Source: Bacteroidales bacterium (GTDB lineage Bacteria > Bacteroidota > Bacteroidia > Bacteroidales > Tenuifilaceae). From it: a stretch of 64,000 nt of DNA. Below are positions 17,789 to 26,385 of the stretch, piece after piece (the stretch's first letter is position 1; every line of letters starts with the position of its first letter). The DNA is taken from contig JABFRB010000010.1 in NCBI GenBank assembly GCA_013141385.1, positions 80,552 through 144,551 on the forward strand, written 5' to 3'. The notes beneath the pieces were generated by a model, which saw only the letters and a list, made by a program, of their open reading frames with translations, had not been told where the DNA came from and did no database searches. Both the position numbers and the translations under genes were made by a program.

Positions 17789-18613
17789 ATGAAAACTAAT
17801 AAGTTCGATTTCGTAAAATTTTCGGCTCTCCTACTGGCTACAATCGTTGTTTTATTTGTTGTTAGTTGTAGAGGTAAGCAGGCAAAGGACGCTGAAAATA
17901 CTTCTGGAACACAAAAAGAAAAAACATTTAAAAGTGTTACAAAGTATCCAATCCCGACGGCTTTTGAAGTTATTAAACTTTTAAACAATGCTGGTGCAAG
18001 CTACATTTTAAGTCTTAGTAATCCAGTTGAGAATGTTGATAAATACATTCCTACAAAAAGTAAAGCATTAAACCTTGGCATATATGGTGCGGATCTTAGC
18101 TATGCAAGTACCTATCAGATGAAACAAGAAACCATGAACTATCTTAAGGTTTCCAAAAAACTTATTGACGAACTTCAGATTACCTCTGCTTTCAATGTAG
18201 AATTCGCTCAACGTATCGATAAGAATATTGATAATAAGGATTCTCTAATTCATATCATTTCTGACTCTTTTTACGACACTTACGAATTCCTTGTAAATAA
18301 TGGAAAAGACAATACCTCATTACTTGTTATGGCTGGTAGTTGGGTTGAAGGACTTTACATTACAAGTCAAATTGCAATAATTAGCAAGAATAACGAGGAT
18401 ATGCTTAAAATTGTTGCCAACCAAAAAGATCCTCTAAATAAACTCCTTGAGTTGATGAAACCATATACCAACGATAAGGATATTACTGAAGTAGAAGAAG
18501 CCCTTAAACCACTTGCGGATATTTTTGCAACCATAGGTACTGAAAAACTCACAAAAGAGCAGTTTGATGAAATAACAAAAGCTGTTATTAAAGTTAGAAC
18601 TGGGATTATTTAA
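17789..18613 (+). CDS. Hypothetical lipoprotein
   Basis: The signal sequence (FVKFSALLLATIVVLFVVSC) ends in a lipobox at about Cys27, followed by a basic/acidic linker (RGKQAKDAENTSG). The mature domain of about 230 residues is mostly helical (FEVIKLLNNAGASYILSLSNPVENVDKYI; ALNLGIYGADLSYASTYQMKQETMNYLKVSKKLIDELQI). It carries the GVYGADLxY-type pattern I associate with a widespread but uncharacterised Bacteroidota lipoprotein family. A strong hairpin terminator follows at 18635-18665. It is not clearly in an operon with dnaG (156 bp gap). Confidence 0.75.
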   Translation: MKTNKFDFVKFSALLLATIVVLFVVSCRGKQAKDAENTSGTQKEKTFKSVTKYPIPTAFEVIKLLNNAGASYILSLSNPVENVDKYIPTKSKALNLGIYGADLSYASTYQMKQETMNYLKVSKKLIDELQITSAFNVEFAQRIDKNIDNKDSLIHIISDSFYDTYEFLVNNGKDNTSLLVMAGSWVEGLYITSQIAIISKNNEDMLKIVANQKDPLNKLLELMKPYTNDKDITEVEEALKPLADIFATIGTEKLTKEQFDEITKAVIKVRTGII

Positions 18614-18634
18614 TTCATACACACATAAGCATTT

Positions 18635-18665
18635 AAAGAGCTGTCTTCAAATAGGCAGCTCTTTT
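18635..18665 (+). terminator. Rho-independent terminator after the lipoprotein gene
   Basis: AAAGAGCTG (18635-18643) pairs with CAGCTCTTT (18656-18664). The stem can extend inwards with a T-G wobble and a C-G pair, and a T-rich tail (TTTTGTTTT) follows. It lies 22 bp after the stop of the upstream gene. Confidence 0.85.
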
Positions 18666-18758
18666 GTTTTACTAAAAGTTCTGATGAAAATCTATGATGA
18701 ATGAAAAGTAGTATAATGTTTTCACAGTTATCTAAGAATCAAAAATTGAATTTCAATG

Positions 18759-18969
18759 TCGCTTAGTTAAGTTACAAGTCCGATAGGACTTGAATTTGAA
18801 TAGCCCCCAATGAAATTGAGGGGAGTTGATAACGAATAACAATCCAACCCTGAAAAGGGTTGAGTGTGGTTCTAAGGTTAAATATTCAACCCTTTTCAGG
18901 GTTGGTGACTAAGCGACTTACCACCTCCGGTGTTACCGGAGGTTATTCATATTCAAGCCCTTCGGGCTT
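18759..18969. repeat. Cluster of palindromes, REP/MITE-like element
   Basis: At least six perfect or near-perfect stem-loops are packed into 210 bp of non-coding DNA: CAAGTCC/GGACTTG (18775-18792); CCCCCAAT/ATTGAGGGG (18804-18823); CAACCC/GGGTTG (18845-18862); its exact inverted copy (18887-18904); ACCTCCGG/CCGGAGGT (18923-18943); and AAGCCC/GGGCTT (18955-18969). GTCGCTTAGT (from 18759) and ACTAAGCGAC (18908-18917) enclose the first four. The pattern is that of a mobile palindromic repeat, not a terminator. Confidence 0.75.
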
Positions 18970-19082
18970 AACTAAACAACATTGAATTGAATTTGGAAAA
19001 TATGTACGTATTTATGTATTTAGGAATATCAATTCTATTTATTTATTCATCTTTTCATATCTTAGTACGTTGATTTTATCGT

Positions 19083-22000
19083 ATGAGTGAATCCATTCTA
19101 AACGCGTTAATGCAGCTATTTGCCCTAATTGCCAACACCTCACAGGTTACAGCAAAAGGGAAAAAAATTGTTGATGCATTTTTACGCCAACACCTTTCTC
19201 GTCGTTTAGCTTCCGAATACCTTGATCTTTTCGAAAACTATGTCGATTTTTTTAATCGCGATATTTCAACCTATGCAAATCAGGAAGAATCTGGTAAAGA
19301 GGCTTTAATAGAATACGTTCAAAGGGTTTGTACCCAACTAAGAAAAGGATTACCACAAGCTGATAGAATTACTGTCTTTATTAAACTGCTGGAATACATT
19401 ATCGAGGATAATAAAATTACCCCGCTCGAAAAAGATGTGGTAGATACCATTGCAACCTGCTTTAATATTGATGAACAAGAGACCCAGAATATTGAATACT
19501 TTATTTTTCATAACGATTGCGAAGAAATTGACCCCTCATATCTCCTAATAATTGAAAGCCACCCTAAGATTCGCGAGGATGTTCTTGAAGGGCTTTGGGT
19601 AGAGGAGAACATGCCCGAATGGCTTGAGGATTCACACAAATTATATAACGAGAATATTGCTGGTCGGTTAACATTCCTATATATTCCCTCAACAGGAAGT
19701 TTCGTAATGCGTTACTATGGAAAAACCGAACTTTATCATGATGGTACTACCATAATCCCAGGCAAAGCCTACATTATTGAGGTAGGCTCAATCATCAAAG
19801 GGCCTTCAATAACACCAATATATTTTAGCGATTTAACGGGTTGGCTCTTTAAATCAAAGAATCGACAGAAAATTGTATTTACAGCTGAAAATCTTGAATA
19901 TTCTTTTAGGAATAGCACAAACGGTATTAAAAACTTCTGTTTTTCCGAAGAATCAGGCCAACTAATAGGTATTATGGGCGGTAGCGGTGTGGGTAAATCA
20001 ACCCTACTCAACCTGTTAACCGGGAAGCTTACCCCAAAATCGGGTAGCGTATTAATTAATGGGTATGATATTCATACCGATAAAAGATCGGTTGAGGGTA
20101 TTATCGGTTACGTACCACAGGATGATCTTTTGTTCGAAGATCTCACCGTTTACCAAAACCTTTACTATAATGCAAAACTCTGTTTTAGCAATTTTACTGA
20201 GTTTAAGATTAGGCAAACCGTAAAACGAGTACTAGATGATTTAGATCTATGGGAAATTAGGGATTTAAGGGTTGGATCTCCATTAAATAAAATGATTAGC
20301 GGAGGTCAACGCAAGCGCTTAAACTTTGGACTAGAACTGATGCGTGAACCCTCAATCCTGTTTGTTGACGAACCAACAAGCGGGCTCTCATCTAGCGATT
20401 CTGTAATGGTGATGAACCTTTTAAAGCAGCAGGCAAACAATGGTCGCTTGGTTATCGTTAACATTCATCAACCATCATCTAAAGTATTCAAGCTTTTCGA
20501 TAAACTCTGGGTTCTTGACAAAGGAGGTTACCCAATTTACCAAGGTAATCCTATTGATGGCATTGTATACTTTAAAACCATGAACACTCAGGCTAATGCA
20601 TCAGAGAGTGGGTGTTTTCAGTGTGGAAGTATAAATCCTGATCAAATCCTTGAAATAGTGGAGGCAAGGATTGTAGATGAAAACGGTAAGCACACTAATA
20701 TGCGCCAAAAAAGCCCCGATGAATGGAATGGGCTATACAACAATAATCTCCAAAACAACCTTAAATCGAAGGATCATAAAGATATTTTACCCAAAAACTT
20801 TTTTAATATACCTAATATAGAAGTTCAGTTTAAAATCTTTACAACTCGAAATATCCTTTCAAAGATTAGTAATAAGCAGTACGTACTTATAAATTTAATT
20901 GAAGCCCCTTTACTCGCCTTCATTCTAGCGTATTTTACAAAATATATTCCTGGAAAGGAATACATTCTGGCCGATAATAAAAACCTGCCTGCTTACCTAT
21001 TCATGAGCGTTGTGGTAGCACTTTTTATTGGACTTACCGTTAGCGCCGAAGAAATAATCAGCGATAGAAAAATATTAGAACGCGAGTCGTTCCTAAACTT
21101 AAGCCGCTTCAGCTACCTTAATGCTAAGGTTTTTTACCTATTTGCCCTATCCGCAATTCAGATGCTGATGTTTGTTTTAATCGGTAATTATGTTCTTGAG
21201 ATTAAAGGGATGACTTTAGCTTACTGGCTTGTACTCTTTTCAACATCCTGTCTGGCTAACATGGTGGGCCTAAATATAAGTTCGGGGCTTAACTCAATTG
21301 TCTCAATTTACATCAGCATTCCATTCATTCTTGTTCCCCAACTGCTTCTGAGTGGCACTATTGTTCAATTCGATAATCTCCACCCATCGTTAACACAAAA
21401 GGTTTACGTACCAATAGTTGGAGATATTATGGCCTCTCGGTGGGCTTTTGAGGCTCTTGCCGTTGAACAATTTCAGGGTAATCGATTTGAAAAACTTTTT
21501 TTCGACCAAGAATTGATCATGAGCGAATCCTATTTTCGCACAGCATTTCTTATTCCAAGGCTTCAATACAAACTTGAGGAGTGCAATCGACTCGAAGATG
21601 AGGGTAAAAAGAATGATCCCAAATTTATCAGCGACCTAAATATTATATTCAACGAAATACAAATCCTTCAAAAATCGGCACAATTACCTCCTTTTGATAA
21701 TATACAAAAGCTAAACAGCGCTGGTTTTAACAATCAAATCTCCGAAGAAACCAATGGGTATTTAAGATTTATTAAGGGTCAATTTTCAGAACTTAGCTCC
21801 GTAGCCGGACAGAAAAAAGATTTTACCTATAGAAAATTAGTAGATAGTTTATCCGCTGAAGGTGTATTTAAACTTAAGCAAAAGAATTATAATAAGGCTC
21901 TTGCCGATTGGGTTTTAAATACAAACGAAGTAACAAAATACCTTGAAACCGACAACCGAATAATTCAAAAGCACGAACCAGTATTTATGCTTCCGAATCA

Positions 22001-22205
22001 TCCATGGGGAAGAGCACATTTTTATGCTCCAATGAAGTATTTCAATGGACAATATGTGAAAACTCTTTGGTTCAACCTTGCAATAATATGGCTTTTTTCA
22101 TTACTCCTATTCATTTCCCTTCAGGTTGATTTATTACGAAGAGTAATTTCCTATTTTGAGACCCTCCGTTTAACCCGATTGCTACAAAAAGAAATAAGAA
22201 GATAA
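19083..22205 (+). CDS. ABC-2-type transporter, fused ATPase and permease (ABCG-like)
   Basis: This 1040-residue half-transporter joins regulatory, ATPase and membrane parts. Residues 1-150 are helical and TerB-like (IKLLEYIIEDNKITPLEKDVV). A beta domain with SFVMRYYGKTELYHDG follows. The nucleotide-binding domain spans about 275-490, with Walker A GGSGVGKST near 299-307, signature SGGQRKRL near 405, and Walker B LFVDEPTSG near 425. At least six membrane helices lie between about 610 and 790 (ABC2_membrane type). A long soluble domain interrupts the end before a last helix near 1005-1022. The layout matches eukaryote-like ABCG exporters common in Bacteroidota; the substrate is unknown. Confidence 0.9.
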   Translation: MSESILNALMQLFALIANTSQVTAKGKKIVDAFLRQHLSRRLASEYLDLFENYVDFFNRDISTYANQEESGKEALIEYVQRVCTQLRKGLPQADRITVFIKLLEYIIEDNKITPLEKDVVDTIATCFNIDEQETQNIEYFIFHNDCEEIDPSYLLIIESHPKIREDVLEGLWVEENMPEWLEDSHKLYNENIAGRLTFLYIPSTGSFVMRYYGKTELYHDGTTIIPGKAYIIEVGSIIKGPSITPIYFSDLTGWLFKSKNRQKIVFTAENLEYSFRNSTNGIKNFCFSEESGQLIGIMGGSGVGKSTLLNLLTGKLTPKSGSVLINGYDIHTDKRSVEGIIGYVPQDDLLFEDLTVYQNLYYNAKLCFSNFTEFKIRQTVKRVLDDLDLWEIRDLRVGSPLNKMISGGQRKRLNFGLELMREPSILFVDEPTSGLSSSDSVMVMNLLKQQANNGRLVIVNIHQPSSKVFKLFDKLWVLDKGGYPIYQGNPIDGIVYFKTMNTQANASESGCFQCGSINPDQILEIVEARIVDENGKHTNMRQKSPDEWNGLYNNNLQNNLKSKDHKDILPKNFFNIPNIEVQFKIFTTRNILSKISNKQYVLINLIEAPLLAFILAYFTKYIPGKEYILADNKNLPAYLFMSVVVALFIGLTVSAEEIISDRKILERESFLNLSRFSYLNAKVFYLFALSAIQMLMFVLIGNYVLEIKGMTLAYWLVLFSTSCLANMVGLNISSGLNSIVSIYISIPFILVPQLLLSGTIVQFDNLHPSLTQKVYVPIVGDIMASRWAFEALAVEQFQGNRFEKLFFDQELIMSESYFRTAFLIPRLQYKLEECNRLEDEGKKNDPKFISDLNIIFNEIQILQKSAQLPPFDNIQKLNSAGFNNQISEETNGYLRFIKGQFSELSSVAGQKKDFTYRKLVDSLSAEGVFKLKQKNYNKALADWVLNTNEVTKYLETDNRIIQKHEPVFMLPNHPWGRAHFYAPMKYFNGQYVKTLWFNLAIIWLFSLLLFISLQVDLLRRVISYFETLRLTRLLQKEIRR

Positions 22206-22232
22206 ACCAACAATTATACTTTTGAAGAGCGT

Positions 22233-22631
22233 TTATTCCCCTTTCTTAAGGAATTCAATTATTGATTTTAGATTCTCGAGATTATCCTGTTGAAGTTCAA
22301 GTTGTTCTACTTGTTCCTGTAACTCGATTAAATAATTTTTATCTACGCTCTTTTGAAGTGGTATCCCACTATTTCTGGAAATACGATTAGGAGAGAATTT
22401 TGATATTTCATCCGGCTTATCAATAAACATTGCTCCCTCTCCTTCGCATAACCAAAGGGGATTTATCCGAAATCTCCGGATAAGGTTTTTAAGAAGCACT
22501 GCCGAGATACCAGCCTTACCCCTTTCAACATCAGAATAAGAACCCTGCTTAATATCAAGAGCATCAGAAAATTCTCGCTGTGTAAGTTCAAGCGATTTGC
22601 GAATTTCCTTTAATCTTTCATTCTCCGACAT
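22233..22631 (-). CDS. XRE-family HTH regulator with C-terminal coiled coil
   Basis: This 132-residue regulator has an N-terminal helix-turn-helix (LKEIRKSLELTQREFSDALDIKQGSYSDVERGKAGISAVLLKNL) and the CI-repressor-like continuation FRINPLWLCEGEGAMF. A C-terminal leucine-rich coiled coil (LIELQEQVEQLELQQDNLENLKSIIEFL) should mediate dimerisation. No protease or effector domain is present. It faces the PAS/GAF gene across a 130-bp divergent region, so it may control that gene or itself. The architecture is close to the protein at 25377-25847. Confidence 0.85.
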   Translation of the reverse strand: MSENERLKEIRKSLELTQREFSDALDIKQGSYSDVERGKAGISAVLLKNLIRRFRINPLWLCEGEGAMFIDKPDEISKFSPNRISRNSGIPLQKSVDKNYLIELQEQVEQLELQQDNLENLKSIIEFLKKGE

Positions 22632-22761
22632 GTATTCTCTTTTTTTTATTAAGTACTGATCAAAAAAACAAAAATAATAGATAATTATAAAATCTTTTGG
22701 AAATATACTTAAAATTTCAACAATTTAGTAAATTAGGCGTCTGATTTTGAAAAGTTTTAAA

Positions 22762-25284
22762 ATGAACCCTGGCAAGAAAAAAGTGGAAAAAGTAAAGCGT
22801 TTTTCTAATCTAATTAAGGAAAACACAAAACTACTTGACCTATTGCTAAAGTCCATCCTAGATGGTAGCGAACAACTTTTGGTTGTAATTGCTGATAATA
22901 TGGTTGTTTTCGCGAACCGAAGAGCAATTATACGTTTTGGTTTTACTTCAAAAGAACTGTCCACTAAAACAATAGATGAACTATTTACGACCAACCAGCA
23001 AGCCCCTTTTCGCAATTTTTTGGCAATAGCCGTAACCATGCGAAAACCCTCTTCGGAGCAGCTATTGGTGAAAATTGGATCAAAAAGTGGATCCGATACT
23101 TGGTATGTTCCCCGCATAAAAAGGTGCATTTGGAAGGGAAAGTCCTCATTGCTGATGATGCTTGCTGATATTGACAAAGCCGAAGAAAAAACAGATTTTT
23201 TGCCTAAAGGCGAAGATGCTCGACTTCAATTAGCGTTAAAAGGTACAGAACAGGGTGTATGGGAGTTTAATTTTCGATCAAATGAAACTTACATAAGCGA
23301 GGATTCATTCACTCTTTTAGGTTACAAGCCCAATGAGTTTAAAGCCACCTATGAAAAATGGTTATCCTTAATCCATCCTGATTATGCCTCATCATTTGAA
23401 AATTTGGAGAGTAATATAAAGAAAGGCAATCAGAGTAACTTCCAACAAGAGTACCTTGCCTTATCCAAAAAAGGAGTCTATGTTTGGCTTTGGTGTATTG
23501 GTCGCGTGGTTGAATGGGATAAAATGGGAGTTCCCGTTCGTATGGTTGGAGTAAATATGAATATTGATGAAAAAAAGAGGATTGAGGTTGAAAAGAACGA
23601 GAATCGAAAAACCCTAGAAGGATTAATTTCTAATACTCACGATGGCTTAATTATTATTGATCAGAATGGAATAATAAAAGAATGGAATCCTGCTCAAGAA
23701 AAAATAACCTTAATTAAGCGTAGTCAGGCAATTGGTTACTACCTATGGGATGTACAAGGCCAAATTACTTTGGGTACTCATGGCTTGAATTCATATCTCA
23801 AGACTTTTAAGGATGTTTTCGACAAAATTTCGCATACCGGAATCAATCCTTTGGAGGGAAAAACACTCGAAACCCAACTCACCCTATATAATGGTGAAAG
23901 AAAAATTATTCAAAATACTATCTTTTCAATATCAACAAGTGCTGGGAAAAAAATAGCAATAACAGTAAAGGATATCACAGAAAGCCAAACATCTCGAATT
24001 AAATTAGAGAAAAGTGATGAACGTTTAAAATTAGCACTGAATGCAGGCAGGGTTGGTATTTGGGATGTTGATGTTGAAACTGGTGAAAAATACTACTCCC
24101 CAATGGCCTTTCAGCTACTTGGCTATCGTCCTTGGGAAATTGAACCGAATGGAGATGTGTTGATTGGTATGATTCACCCAGATGATAAGGAAGCCACCGT
24201 ATCTAAAGTTGAGAAATTTCAAAAATCTGGAGATACCCTTGATCTTGTTTTTAGAATTCAAAAAAAAGATGGTAACCATATCTGGATTCATTCAAAAAAT
24301 AAAGCCATACGAAATACTGTGGGAAAAATATTAAGGCTCACTGGGACAATTACCGATATTACTTTCCAAAAAAATGTGGAAATGGAGCATATCCTTCACC
24401 GCGAAGAACTTTTAAGAAACCTAGCTCTCAACGAACTTCTCTCTGAAATATCCTACACACTAAATACAAACGAATACTTCAAAATAAAAATCAACGAAGT
24501 ATTAACAAAACTAGGGTTTTTCACAAATGCTAGTCGTATTTATATTCTAGAAAATAGCCCTGATCAAAAAACTACATCTAATACCTTTGAGTGGTGTAAC
24601 GAAGACATTGAACCTCAAATAGAAAACCTCCAAAAGATACCGCTTGATATGATCCTTGAGTGGATTGAAGGAAAAGAGGTTTACTTCTCAAATGATTTGC
24701 TTCGGGACATGCCCTCGGATCTTTCAGAAATGATGATCTCACAAGGTAGTAAGTCATGTTTAATGTTCCCTATTCAGGTGGAGTATAATCTCATTGGATT
24801 CCTTGGCTTTGATGAGTATAACGAACCAAAGGAATGGGACAAAATGGAAGTAGAACTTCTAAAAACTATAGCGAATCTAATATCATTCTCATATGAAAGA
24901 GAGAGGGCTCATGTACAATTGGTTAGAAACGAGCATCGTTTTCATGAACTTACCGATATGCTCCCTCATATTATATTCGAAATAACATTAACTGGTCGGA
25001 TAGAATTCCTAAATCAAACGGGTTGTAACTTCTTTAAAGTCAACAAAGATGATGTTTCTAAAGGAATAATGATTCAAACACTTTTCCCCGAAACTGAAAT
25101 ATTCTTAATGAGCGTTCTGCGAAACCGCTTGGTTAATAAGCAATGTATGGATCCTGTTCGCTTAGATGTAAATCCATTAAACAGAAATAGGAAAATACTT
25201 CATATTTGGGCTACCCCAAAATGTCATGATTCCAGATTGGTCGGATTTTCAGGGATAGCCCTGCTGGATGGTGAGGGAGTCTAA
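22762..25284 (+). CDS. Multi-PAS/GAF sensory protein without output domain
   Basis: This is an 840-residue cytosolic signalling protein made only of sensory modules. In order: a PAS domain (about 30-125, QLLVVIADNMVVFANRRAI), a PAS_3 fold (about 155-265, GVWEFNFRSNETYISEDSFTLLGY), a PAS domain (about 275-400, THDGLIIIDQNGIIKEWNPAQEKI), another PAS_3 (about 425-550, GIWDVDVETGEKYYSPMAFQLLGY), a GAF-like domain (about 565-720) and a last PAS (about 730-835). No kinase, cyclase or DNA-binding part follows, and no continuation is found in other frames. TTG 22747 also opens the frame; ATG 22762 is preferred. Confidence 0.85.
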   Translation: MNPGKKKVEKVKRFSNLIKENTKLLDLLLKSILDGSEQLLVVIADNMVVFANRRAIIRFGFTSKELSTKTIDELFTTNQQAPFRNFLAIAVTMRKPSSEQLLVKIGSKSGSDTWYVPRIKRCIWKGKSSLLMMLADIDKAEEKTDFLPKGEDARLQLALKGTEQGVWEFNFRSNETYISEDSFTLLGYKPNEFKATYEKWLSLIHPDYASSFENLESNIKKGNQSNFQQEYLALSKKGVYVWLWCIGRVVEWDKMGVPVRMVGVNMNIDEKKRIEVEKNENRKTLEGLISNTHDGLIIIDQNGIIKEWNPAQEKITLIKRSQAIGYYLWDVQGQITLGTHGLNSYLKTFKDVFDKISHTGINPLEGKTLETQLTLYNGERKIIQNTIFSISTSAGKKIAITVKDITESQTSRIKLEKSDERLKLALNAGRVGIWDVDVETGEKYYSPMAFQLLGYRPWEIEPNGDVLIGMIHPDDKEATVSKVEKFQKSGDTLDLVFRIQKKDGNHIWIHSKNKAIRNTVGKILRLTGTITDITFQKNVEMEHILHREELLRNLALNELLSEISYTLNTNEYFKIKINEVLTKLGFFTNASRIYILENSPDQKTTSNTFEWCNEDIEPQIENLQKIPLDMILEWIEGKEVYFSNDLLRDMPSDLSEMMISQGSKSCLMFPIQVEYNLIGFLGFDEYNEPKEWDKMEVELLKTIANLISFSYERERAHVQLVRNEHRFHELTDMLPHIIFEITLTGRIEFLNQTGCNFFKVNKDDVSKGIMIQTLFPETEIFLMSVLRNRLVNKQCMDPVRLDVNPLNRNRKILHIWATPKCHDSRLVGFSGIALLDGEGV

Positions 25285-25376
25285 ACTCTCCTTTTGAAGT
25301 AAAATTACGGAAAAGATTATTTATTAAGGTAGAGCAACCTTATAAGTATCATTTAACTGATTTCTAATAAGTTTAA

Positions 25377-25847
25377 TTACTTGGTCGTTTTTTTCTTCCC
25401 TTTCGGTTGCACGTACTCCACCGGTGCAATTTTATTTTCTGCGGCCTCCTGGAATTCGAGTGTTGGGTTTATCTTTTTTAATGACTCTATTTGATTTTGA
25501 AGTTTCCCAATCTCCCTATTCAAACTCTCTATCTTTTCCTCTTTTTCGGAAATAGTTTGCTTTAAAAGCATATTGCTCAGGCCATTGGATTGATTATTTG
25601 GTGTATTTGAGTTCATATCTCTCCTATAAACAGGTCCCTCCTCAAAGAACAACCAATTCAAGTTAATATTATCGCACTTTGTGATTATTAATTCGAAGTC
25701 AATCGCACTTCTCGACCTCCACGAGGATATAGTATTCTGTCTAACACCCAGAAAACTAGCAAGCGATGTATCCGTATCTACTTGATAATAAACTCTTAAT
25801 CTTTCAATTATGGATATTATCGCATTTTTTGATAATTTTTCTTGCAT
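25377..25847 (-). CDS. Phage CI-type repressor-like HTH protein
   Basis: This 156-residue protein has a CI-repressor HTH (YYQVDTDTSLASFLGVRQNTISSWRSRSAIDFELIITKC) and the typical following DNINLNWLFFEEGPVYR. A linker, then a coiled coil (SEKEEKIESLNREIGKLQNQIESLKK) for oligomerisation complete it. The peptidase S24 domain of inducible repressors is absent, so RecA-type inactivation is not expected. It is divergent from a small Cro-like gene with only 59 bp between the starts. Its own promoter (25888-25920) is readable inside that gap. Confidence 0.88.
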   Translation of the reverse strand: MQEKLSKNAIISIIERLRVYYQVDTDTSLASFLGVRQNTISSWRSRSAIDFELIITKCDNINLNWLFFEEGPVYRRDMNSNTPNNQSNGLSNMLLKQTISEKEEKIESLNREIGKLQNQIESLKKINPTLEFQEAAENKIAPVEYVQPKGKKKTTK

Positions 25848-25872
25848 AATCGCAATTTGTAATGTATATTTG
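25842..25872 (+). promoter_or_regulatory. Promoter of the Cro-like gene
   Basis: TTG (25842-25844), a 20-bp spacer, and a perfect -7 element TATATTTG (25865-25872) match the Bacteroidota consensus. The predicted start near 25876-25879 excludes the in-frame ATG at 25862 and points to ATG 25907. Confidence 0.7.
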
Positions 25873-25896
25873 TAACTATGTATTAAACAAAGTTAC
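25872..25896. promoter_or_regulatory. Candidate operator of the CI/Cro-like pair
   Basis: GTAAC (25872-25876) and GTTAC (25892-25896) form an inverted repeat with a 15-bp gap, so the half-sites are two helical turns apart. It overlaps both -7 elements. A bound dimer could block either promoter. Binding is an inference. Confidence 0.45.
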
Positions 25897-25920
25897 GATA
25901 ATTTTTATGACTATAGCAAA
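25888..25920 (-). promoter_or_regulatory. Promoter of the CI-like repressor gene
   Basis: On the minus strand TTTG (25920-25917), a 21-bp spacer and a perfect -7 element TAACTTTG (25895-25888) precede the repressor start at 25847 by about 35 bp of leader. It lies across the start of the Cro-like transcript, so the two promoters cannot easily be used together. Confidence 0.7.
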
Positions 25921-26110
25921 AATTAAGTCAAAAGTCCCATTTTATGGGTACTATCAAGCAATTGCAAAAACATGTAACTGCTCCTCTCAGTACGTAAGTA
26001 TGGTACTAAACAATAATCTTGGTAAATACTCTAACCGCAATAATGTTTTGATAAGGCAAATTCATGAAACGGCAGAAAGAATAAACACTTTATTTAACAA
26101 TAATAACTAA
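25907..26110 (+). CDS. Small Cro-like DNA-binding protein
   Basis: This product is about 67 residues from ATG 25907 (ATG 25862 lies upstream of the predicted transcription start). The sequence YYQAIAKTCNCSSQYVSMVLNNNLGKYSNR reads as a compact helix-turn-helix with a recognition helix SSQYVSMVLNN, and the rest (NNVLIRQIHETAERINTLF) as a terminal helix. Size and position opposite a CI-like repressor suggest a Cro-type counter-repressor. It is followed three bases later by another small gene, so the two are cotranscribed. I know no named family member. Confidence 0.65.
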   Translation: MTIAKIKSKVPFYGYYQAIAKTCNCSSQYVSMVLNNNLGKYSNRNNVLIRQIHETAERINTLFNNNN

Positions 26111-26113
26111 TCT

Positions 26114-26326
26114 ATGAATATCCATGTTAAAATTGCTGCTCCGGAACTCATGGAGAGTTTTATTCAAGATGAAAATAATCATCATCAATGCACAATTGTT
26201 GCTTCCGGTATAATAACCCCCTCCGATTTTAAACGATTAAGGGAGGTTATAGATAATACAGAATCTTTCTTTAAATCCGAACTGCAAGATAATAGAACGT
26301 CAAAGAAACATTCATTAAAAGACTAA
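26114..26326 (+). CDS. Small hypothetical protein in the CI/Cro-like module
   Basis: This 70-residue acidic protein starts 3 bp after the Cro-like stop. It has a beta-like start (MNIHVKIAAPELMESFIQ), a polar loop with Asp/Asn/His (DENNHHQC), a strand TIVASGIIT and a helix SDFKRLREVIDNTESFFKSEL. No family is recognised. Tight coupling with the Cro-like gene and no further phage genes downstream suggest a role within this small regulatory unit, for example as an antirepressor or partner; that role is speculative. Confidence 0.55.
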   Translation: MNIHVKIAAPELMESFIQDENNHHQCTIVASGIITPSDFKRLREVIDNTESFFKSELQDNRTSKKHSLKD

Positions 26327-26385
26327 TTTCCTTTTCGGTATAATCCTAAAAAACTGTCGTTTTTAATTAGCATAAAATAATTAGG

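Noticed and set aside
25862..25906. An in-frame earlier ATG for the Cro-like gene.
   Set aside because: It lies within the -7 region, upstream of the predicted transcription start; ATG 25907 fits better.
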